From the NCBI GenBank assembly GCA_026982695.1, contig JALSGS010000009.1:1-48611 (forward strand): a stretch of 48,611 bases of DNA. The letters are read 5' to 3'. Positions 43,255 to 48,611 of the stretch are shown piece after piece. Each line of letters starts with the position of its first letter. The stretch's first letter is position 1. Both the position numbers and the translations under genes were made by a program. Source of the DNA: Saprospiraceae bacterium. GTDB taxonomy: Bacteria; Bacteroidota; Bacteroidia; Chitinophagales; Saprospiraceae. The notes under the pieces are model-generated. The model saw only the letters and a list, made by a program, of their open reading frames with translations, was not told where the DNA came from and searched no databases.

Positions 43255-44490
43255 ATGAGTAAGTATGCGGCATTTGGCATCTTATGGCTATGCGGCTGGT
43301 GTGTAGCGGTAGGGCATACTGCAGCGCGCTATTACGAAGCACCTGCACTTAATGGCGATGGCGTTTTTTCACTTTTGCGCCGTTACAAGCTCGATCGATT
43401 CTCTTGCAATCACGAACAGTTTTACAAGATCAACAACTTGAAACGCAATGCGCCACTTATCGTAGGGCGTTATTACAAGCTTCCCATTCAGATATATGCC
43501 TTCAATGGGCATACTATACGTTCCTCCATAGGGATTGATGACTACGACTTGGCGTTGCGCATTCAACGATATAATGAGGCGATGCATCAGGCGGGGCTGC
43601 GCGAGCGCGACTTTCGCCAAGACAAAGAATTGTGGGTTCCCTGGCATCTGCTGCATTGCCCCAATCCCGATATTCCTGCATCTGCTACACCGCAGTCTAC
43701 CTTGATAGCTCCATCACCTCCCAGCTCAAGTGCCAGCAAGCGTGTGCGTGGTCGAATATTCCCCATCTTTGGCCCCCAATACGAGCACGTGCCTTTAGTT
43801 GATACGCGCTTGCGTGGCAAGGTGTTTTACATAGTCAGCGGCCACGGTGGCCCCGACCCTGGTGCGTTGGGCAAGCGGCGTGGGCACACCTTATGCGAAG
43901 ACGAATACGCCTATGATGTGGCACTGCGCTTGGCGCGCTTGTTAGTGGCGCACGGAGCCACTGCCTACATGATTACACGAGATAAAAACGATGGCATTCG
44001 CGATGCCCAAATTTTGGCATGCGATACCGACGAAGTGATCTGGGGTGATCTGCCCATGTTGCGTGGCCAAAAGGCGCGGCTTTTTCAGCGCTCAGATGTG
44101 ATCAATCAGTTATATGCCCATCATCGCGCACAAGGCGTAGCTGATCAGTTAACCATTGTCATTCACGTCGATTCGCGTAACCGAAAACAACGCACTGATC
44201 TGTTTTTCTACCATCACCCCGACAGTGAATTGAGTATGCGCATTGCACGTGTCTTGCATCGCACTATGGCACGTAAGTATCGCCGCTATCGGGCCAATGG
44301 CCAGTATCACGGCACAGTGAGTGCGCGCGACTTGCACATGTTGCGCGAGGTGCGTACGCCTTCTGTGTATATTGAGTTGGCCAATATCCGCAATGCTTTT
44401 GATCAACGGCGCATCGTGTTGCGCGACAATCGCCAGGCGTTGGCCAAGTGGTTATGTGAAGGTTTGCTAAGTATCTATGCACAACCATAA
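43255..44490 (+). CDS. N-acetylmuramoyl-L-alanine amidase (Amidase_3)
   Basis: The 411-residue protein has a signal peptide (FGILWLCGWCVAVGHTAA). The N-terminal region (about 33-80) resembles a LysM-like module (GDGVFSLLRRYKLDRFSC, NAPLIVGRYYKLPI). A Ser/Pro linker leads to the catalytic domain (about 190-411). Zinc and catalytic residues are present: SGHGGPDPGA (His), EDEYAYDVALRLARLL (Glu), TIVIHVDSR (His) and VYIELANIRNAFD (Glu). It should split the muramic acid-alanine bond in the periplasm, as in daughter-cell separation. It is divergent from ccmB. Confidence 0.92.
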   Translation: MSKYAAFGILWLCGWCVAVGHTAARYYEAPALNGDGVFSLLRRYKLDRFSCNHEQFYKINNLKRNAPLIVGRYYKLPIQIYAFNGHTIRSSIGIDDYDLALRIQRYNEAMHQAGLRERDFRQDKELWVPWHLLHCPNPDIPASATPQSTLIAPSPPSSSASKRVRGRIFPIFGPQYEHVPLVDTRLRGKVFYIVSGHGGPDPGALGKRRGHTLCEDEYAYDVALRLARLLVAHGATAYMITRDKNDGIRDAQILACDTDEVIWGDLPMLRGQKARLFQRSDVINQLYAHHRAQGVADQLTIVIHVDSRNRKQRTDLFFYHHPDSELSMRIARVLHRTMARKYRRYRANGQYHGTVSARDLHMLREVRTPSVYIELANIRNAFDQRRIVLRDNRQALAKWLCEGLLSIYAQP

Positions 44491-44557
44491 GCGCTTTGCC
44501 AACCGAATGTAGGAGGTGTGCACTACCTTTGTGCCCGTTTTCGTGCGTTGTAGCCCG

Positions 44558-44565
44558 TATCTTTG
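44558..44565 (+). promoter_or_regulatory. TAnnTTTG -7 element of lepA
   Basis: TATCTTTG lies 81 bases before the lepA ATG. A second match, TACCTTTG (44524-44531), has a TTTG 25 bases further upstream. One of the two probably drives lepA. Confidence 0.35.
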
Positions 44566-44646
44566 TGTGCATAATGCCCGATTAGCATCAGCGTGTTGCT
44601 TTGTCGAGTGGCGTTTTTTCTTTTTGAATCATTTGGCTATTTGTAT

Positions 44647-46443
44647 ATGAAGATTGAACACATCAGAAACTTCTCCATTATTGCCCATATCGATCATGGC
44701 AAGAGTACTTTGGCCGACCGCATGCTCGAAATGACGCGTACCATCTCTGAAAGGAACATGCAGGACCAGGCATTGGACAACATGGACTTAGAGCGCGAAC
44801 GGGGCATCACAATCAAGAGTCATGCGGTGCAGATGTATTATCAACACAGCGATGGGCATACCTATACCTTCAATCTCATCGACACGCCTGGGCACGTCGA
44901 CTTTAGCTATGAGGTGAGCCGCGCTATTGCTGCATGTGAGGGAGCACTACTATTGGTCGATGCGACCCAGGGCATTCAGGCCCAGACTATCTCCAACTTG
45001 TACTTAGCTATGGAGCACGATCTGGAAATCATTCCAGTAATCAACAAGATCGACATGCCCAACGCCATGGTCGATGAGGTGATGGATCAGATCATCGATC
45101 TGATAGGCTGTGATATTGACGACATCATCTTGGCAAGTGCCAAAACAGGCGAGGGGGTAGATCAGATTCTGGAAGCCATCGTGGCGCGCATTCCGCCGCC
45201 TGAGGGTGACCCCGAGGCACCACTTCAGGCACTTGTATTCGATTCGGTGTACAATGCCTTTCGAGGGGTGATTGCCTATATCCGCATTTTCAATGGCACC
45301 TTGCGCAAGGGCGATAAAGTGCGGTTTTACCATACGGGCAAAGAGTACGAAGCTGATGAAATCGGTATCCTTCAATTGGATTATGTGCCCAAAGAAGAGC
45401 TCTCAGCAGGCAATGTGGGCTATATCATTACGGGTATCAAGGAAAGTCGTGAAATCAAAGTGGGCGATACGCTCACACATGTAGCCCGTCCTTGTGATGA
45501 GCCCGTAAAAGGATTTGAGGAAGTCAAGCCCATGGTCTATGCTGGAATTTTTCCCATCGACAATGACGATTTCGAAGACTTGCGCGATAGCCTTGAAAAG
45601 CTACACCTCAACGATGCTTCTTTAGTCTTCGAACCAGAAACTTCGGCAGCATTGGGTTTTGGTTTTCGATGTGGCTTTTTGGGGATGTTGCACCTTGAAA
45701 TTGTACAAGAGCGCCTCTCGCGCGAATTTGATATGGAGGTCATCACAACGGTGCCCAACGTGCCTTACTATGCTTATACGAAAAAGGGAGAGAAGCTGTT
45801 GGTGCGCACTCCATCCGACCTACCTGATCCTACCAAATTGGATTATGTCGAGGAGCCCATCATCAAAGCACAGATCATCACCAAGCCCGAATTTATCGGG
45901 GGTATCATGACGCTTTGTCTTGAGAAACGGGGCACCTTGCTCAAACAACATTACCTGACCCCATCGCGTGTCGAGTTAGACTTTGAATTGCCGTTAGCGG
46001 AAATCGTTTTTGATTTTTACGATCGGCTCAAATCTATTTCCAGGGGTTATGCCAGCTTTGACTATCAGATGGCGGGCTATCAGCGCTCGGATTTGGTCAA
46101 GCTCGACATCATGCTCAATGGCGAGCCGGTAGATGCCCTCTCAGCTCTGGTACATCGCAGTAAGGCGGAGTACGTAGGTCGAAAGATCTGCAAGAAGCTC
46201 AAGGAGCTCCTACCTCGACAACAATTCCAAATTGCCATCCAAGCTGCCATCGGTGCCAAGATCATTGCTCGAGAGACGCTTTCGGCGTTGAGAAAGGACG
46301 TCACGGCCAAGTGTTATGGTGGTGACATTACGCGCAAGCGAAAACTGCTTGAAAAGCAGAAGAAAGGGAAGCGGCGCATGCGCCAAATAGGCAATGTAGA
46401 GGTTCCTCAGCGTGCTTTTCTCGAAGTACTCAAGCTCGATTGA
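44647..46443 (+). CDS. lepA: Elongation factor 4 (LepA)
   Basis: The ATG at 44647 gives 598 residues, the standard family length; an in-frame TTG at 44593 would add a hydrophobic stretch foreign to LepA. This ribosome-bound GTPase affects translocation and initiation. GTP-binding motifs are AHIDHGKST (G1), RGITIK (G2), DTPGHVDF (G3) and INKIDMPNA (G4). The LepA-specific C-terminal domain is present ([20 protein letters not shown] and [12 protein letters not shown]). It is monocistronic and convergent with the symporter gene. Confidence 0.97.
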   Translation: MKIEHIRNFSIIAHIDHGKSTLADRMLEMTRTISERNMQDQALDNMDLERERGITIKSHAVQMYYQHSDGHTYTFNLIDTPGHVDFSYEVSRAIAACEGALLLVDATQGIQAQTISNLYLAMEHDLEIIPVINKIDMPNAMVDEVMDQIIDLIGCDIDDIILASAKTGEGVDQILEAIVARIPPPEGDPEAPLQALVFDSVYNAFRGVIAYIRIFNGTLRKGDKVRFYHTGKEYEADEIGILQLDYVPKEELSAGNVGYIITGIKESREIKVGDTLTHVARPCDEPVKGFEEVKPMVYAGIFPIDNDDFEDLRDSLEKLHLNDASLVFEPETSAALGFGFRCGFLGMLHLEIVQERLSREFDMEVITTVPNVPYYAYTKKGEKLLVRTPSDLPDPTKLDYVEEPIIKAQIITKPEFIGGIMTLCLEKRGTLLKQHYLTPSRVELDFELPLAEIVFDFYDRLKSISRGYASFDYQMAGYQRSDLVKLDIMLNGEPVDALSALVHRSKAEYVGRKICKKLKELLPRQQFQIAIQAAIGAKIIARETLSALRKDVTAKCYGGDITRKRKLLEKQKKGKRRMRQIGNVEVPQRAFLEVLKLD

Positions 46444-46506
46444 ATAGGTGCCGCATCGTGTGGTTTGTGGGCATATATTAAGGCTTCAAGCTTAGGGTAT
46501 TATAAC

Positions 46507-48012
46507 TTATGTTATGTGATCGTCGTTTGTGTCGGCAGGGGTGTACGACAGCAGCCATAACCCTGCGAACGTGAGCATCCCGTTGAGTGCTAAGGTTAAG
46601 AAGCCAAATCGAAAGCCATTCATCAGCTGTGCTGAATAAGTGTCGATGTAATAGGAAACGGCAGGCGCGAGCAAACACACCACCCACACGAATCGGTCGC
46701 GCACCTTCCAAGGAGTAAGCATGCCAAACATGAATAATCCCAATAGTGGTCCATAGGTATAGCTAGCTGCCCGAAATAGCTGATTGATGACGGCGTCGTT
46801 GTTCAGAGCATTGAAGGCGATAATGACTACCAGTAGCAGTAGAGAAAAGCCTATGTGTACGAACCAGCGTAGGCGCTGTTGTGCTGCTTCCGAGTGGTGC
46901 TCATCGGCATCGAAGCCCAAAAAATCGACGCAAAACGAGGTGGTTAAAGCTGTAAGAGCTGAATCGGCACTGGAATATGCTGCGGCAATCAGCCCTAAGA
47001 CGAAGAAGATACCAATGATAGGAGAAAGGTGGTTGAGCGCGATGGTAGGGAAGAGATGGTCACTACGTTCGGGGATAGATAAGCCAATATTGGCTGCATA
47101 CAGGTAGAGTAGTGCCCCCAACATGAGGAATAACACATTGACGAGTACCAGCGTCAGCGTAAAGGAAAACATGTTTTTTTGCGCATCGCGCAGATTGTGG
47201 CAGCTCAGGTTTTTCTGCATCATGTCTTGATCGAGACCTGTCATTACGATAGTGATGAGGGCACCGCTGAAAAATTGCTTGAAAAAGTTGTTGGGATCTT
47301 GCCACCCACCTTCGAAAAAGAACACTTTGGCGTAGCCACTATTGTGCACCATATCGATTAGGCCAAATAGGTCTTTTTCCAGTGCATTGCCAATAGCCCA
47401 TATAGTGGCTATTACGGCAATGAGCATGCTAGCAGTTTGCAAGGTGTCGGTCCACACAATTGTTTTAATTCCCCCACGGTAAGTGTATATCCAGATGAGT
47501 ACAATGGTCACTAGTACTGTAGCCCAAAAGGGGATTCCATAGTGGTCCATGACGAATTTTTGCAATACGATGGCTACCAAGTAGAGGCGAAAAGCGGCAC
47601 CAATGGTGCGAGAGAGGAGAAAAAAGGCTGCACCTGTTTTATAGCTCACTTTGCCAAAGCGTTGCCCCAGGTAAGTGTAGATAGAGGTAAGCTGCAAGCG
47701 ATAGTAGAGTGGCAACAGTACCAGGGCGATAAATGCATAGCCCAAGGTGTAACCTAGTACCATCTGGAGATAGGAAAAGTCGCGGTTGAGCCCTTCTGCT
47801 CCTACCGCACCAGGTACCGAGATAAAAGTAACTCCCGAGAGCGATGCGCCAATCATGCCAAACGCTACCAATGGCCATGGGGATTGACGACCTGCAATGA
47901 AAAAATCTTCGTTGGATGCATTGCGGCTGGTACGCCAAGAGATGTAGATCAGTATGGCAAAGTACAGCCCAATGATTCCCAGTATGCCTTCAGGCGTCAG
48001 TTGTGCAAGCAT
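46507..48012 (-). CDS. Sodium:solute symporter (SSS family)
   Basis: The 501-residue inner-membrane protein has about 13 hydrophobic helices and the SSS fold signature. Diagnostic stretches are DFFIAGRQSPWPLVAFGMIG, SGVTFISVPG, YRGGIKTIVWTDTLQTASML and AYSSADSALTALTTSFCVDF. It imports a solute with sodium; the substrate (sugar, sialic acid, amino acid or vitamin) cannot be read from the sequence. It stands alone and converges with lepA across a 63-base gap. Confidence 0.92.
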   Translation of the reverse strand: MLAQLTPEGILGIIGLYFAILIYISWRTSRNASNEDFFIAGRQSPWPLVAFGMIGASLSGVTFISVPGAVGAEGLNRDFSYLQMVLGYTLGYAFIALVLLPLYYRLQLTSIYTYLGQRFGKVSYKTGAAFFLLSRTIGAAFRLYLVAIVLQKFVMDHYGIPFWATVLVTIVLIWIYTYRGGIKTIVWTDTLQTASMLIAVIATIWAIGNALEKDLFGLIDMVHNSGYAKVFFFEGGWQDPNNFFKQFFSGALITIVMTGLDQDMMQKNLSCHNLRDAQKNMFSFTLTLVLVNVLFLMLGALLYLYAANIGLSIPERSDHLFPTIALNHLSPIIGIFFVLGLIAAAYSSADSALTALTTSFCVDFLGFDADEHHSEAAQQRLRWFVHIGFSLLLLVVIIAFNALNNDAVINQLFRAASYTYGPLLGLFMFGMLTPWKVRDRFVWVVCLLAPAVSYYIDTYSAQLMNGFRFGFLTLALNGMLTFAGLWLLSYTPADTNDDHIT

Positions 48013-48081
48013 GTGTTTTGTGCAGTTCCTTTAGCGTAATCGTTGTATCAATTCAAGGCCGGCGAAAGTACACTTTTCGGC

Positions 48082-48128
48082 AAAAACACTTCCCCGATGA
48101 CAATGGCCATCATCGGGGAAGTGTTTTT
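48082..48128 (-). terminator. Strong terminator after the TonB/TolA-like gene
   Basis: A perfect 19-bp stem (48082-48100 with 48110-48128) and a 9-base loop (CAATGGCCA) ends in T5 on the minus strand. It lies 19 bases after the stop codon. It can also act on the + strand. Confidence 0.9.
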
Positions 48129-48146
48129 CGGTGCACTTGTCGTTAT

Positions 48147-48611
48147 TTATTTGAGTTTGAACACGTAGGTGATCGTACCACATTGCTTCGACACTTGAGA
48201 GGAGGAGAATCGCCATTTTTTGGCATTGCGCAAGGCGATGTTGATGAGTGTAGGGTCATTAGTAGTTGAACCGCGCTGTGTAAAATCGGCTTCTACTACG
48301 CGCCCATTAGCATCTACGCATATTTTAATCACTACTTTCCCGGCTTTTTGCGTGTTGGCTTGTAATACAGGGCGGCTTACTACGCCTCGATTGCTGAGTC
48401 CGCCTCCTACCGTGCCAGATCCTGTACTTACACCACTGAGTTTATTGGATGAGGGATCACCATTGGGGGCGCCTTGATCGCCTGGCTGTCCTGTTTGGCC
48501 TTTGCCTTGGCCTGAACCGCCTTCAAATAGCCCACCAAACTTACTTTTTTTCTCAGCCAACTTACGCGCCTCTTCTTCACGTCTGCGTCGTGCTTCTTCT
48601 TCTCTTTTACG
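48147..48611 (-). CDS. TonB/TolA-like energy transducer (5' partial)
   Basis: The frame is open through the right end of the window, so the N-terminus (probably with a transmembrane anchor) is missing. The visible 154 residues start with a charged Arg/Glu repeat (RKREEEARRRREEEARK). A Gly/Gln/Pro-rich linker follows, then a TonB-like C-terminal domain (GKVVIKICVDANGRVVEADF; NIALRNAKKWRFSSS) with YVFKLK at the end. The layout fits Bacteroidota TonB- or TolA-type proteins that pass proton-motive energy to outer-membrane receptors. An in-frame TTG at 48560 is internal. Confidence 0.85.
   Translation of the reverse strand, partial: RKREEEARRRREEEARKLAEKKSKFGGLFEGGSGQGKGQTGQPGDQGAPNGDPSSNKLSGVSTGSGTVGGGLSNRGVVSRPVLQANTQKAGKVVIKICVDANGRVVEADFTQRGSTTNDPTLINIALRNAKKWRFSSSQVSKQCGTITYVFKLK

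Overview
The window is a chromosomal segment of a Bacteroidota bacterium, most likely of the Saprospiria (Saprospiraceae/Lewinella-like) group. The grounds are type IX secretion system (T9SS) C-terminal sorting domains on four proteins, a PorP/SprF-family protein, an OmpA/PD40 protein, HYR and dockerin-type repeats typical of that group, and several TAnnTTTG (Bacteroidota -7) promoter motifs. No rRNA, phage, insertion sequence, integrase or CRISPR array was seen. There is one tRNA, tRNA-Leu(UAG).

Region 1 (1-15.8 kb) is a cell-surface locus on the + strand. Two paralogous HYR-repeat proteins (the first cut by the window edge) each end in a dockerin-like double repeat, a cohesin-like domain and a T9SS type A sorting domain. 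They are followed by a 2084-residue Ig-like-repeat protein with a T9SS type B (gliding-motility) C-terminus. A cohesin-like domain is inserted inside one of its Ig repeats. A PorP/SprF-like protein and an OmpA-family PD40 protein follow closely and probably form its export or anchoring partners. The combination of T9SS cargo with dockerin and cohesin modules is the strongest candidate for an undescribed surface-assembly system.

Region 2 (15.9-24 kb) holds mixed small genes: a degenerate Nudix-like protein, a 72-residue unknown, methylglyoxal synthase (mgsA), a soluble TonB-domain protein, a coiled-coil protein, a LysM lytic transglycosylase, a 7TM sensor-like protein, a PBP4-type D-Ala-D-Ala carboxypeptidase lipoprotein, truA and a DoxX-like protein.

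Region 3 (24-33 kb) is housekeeping: tig, clpP and clpX on the minus strand, the tRNA, then relA/spoT, fur and purA on the plus strand.

Region 4 (32.9-48.6 kb) contains an exported methyltransferase-like lipoprotein, an NlpC/P60 lipoprotein and a T9SS-secreted PGRP amidase, then serA, a lipoprotein, and an NrtR/AraR-like Nudix regulator. After these come gdhA with a ccmB-ccmC-ccmD cytochrome c maturation cluster, an Amidase_3 enzyme, lepA, a sodium:solute symporter and the C-terminal part of a TonB/TolA-like protein that runs off the window. Five separate peptidoglycan-active enzymes lie in this window, one of them apparently exported beyond the outer membrane by T9SS.
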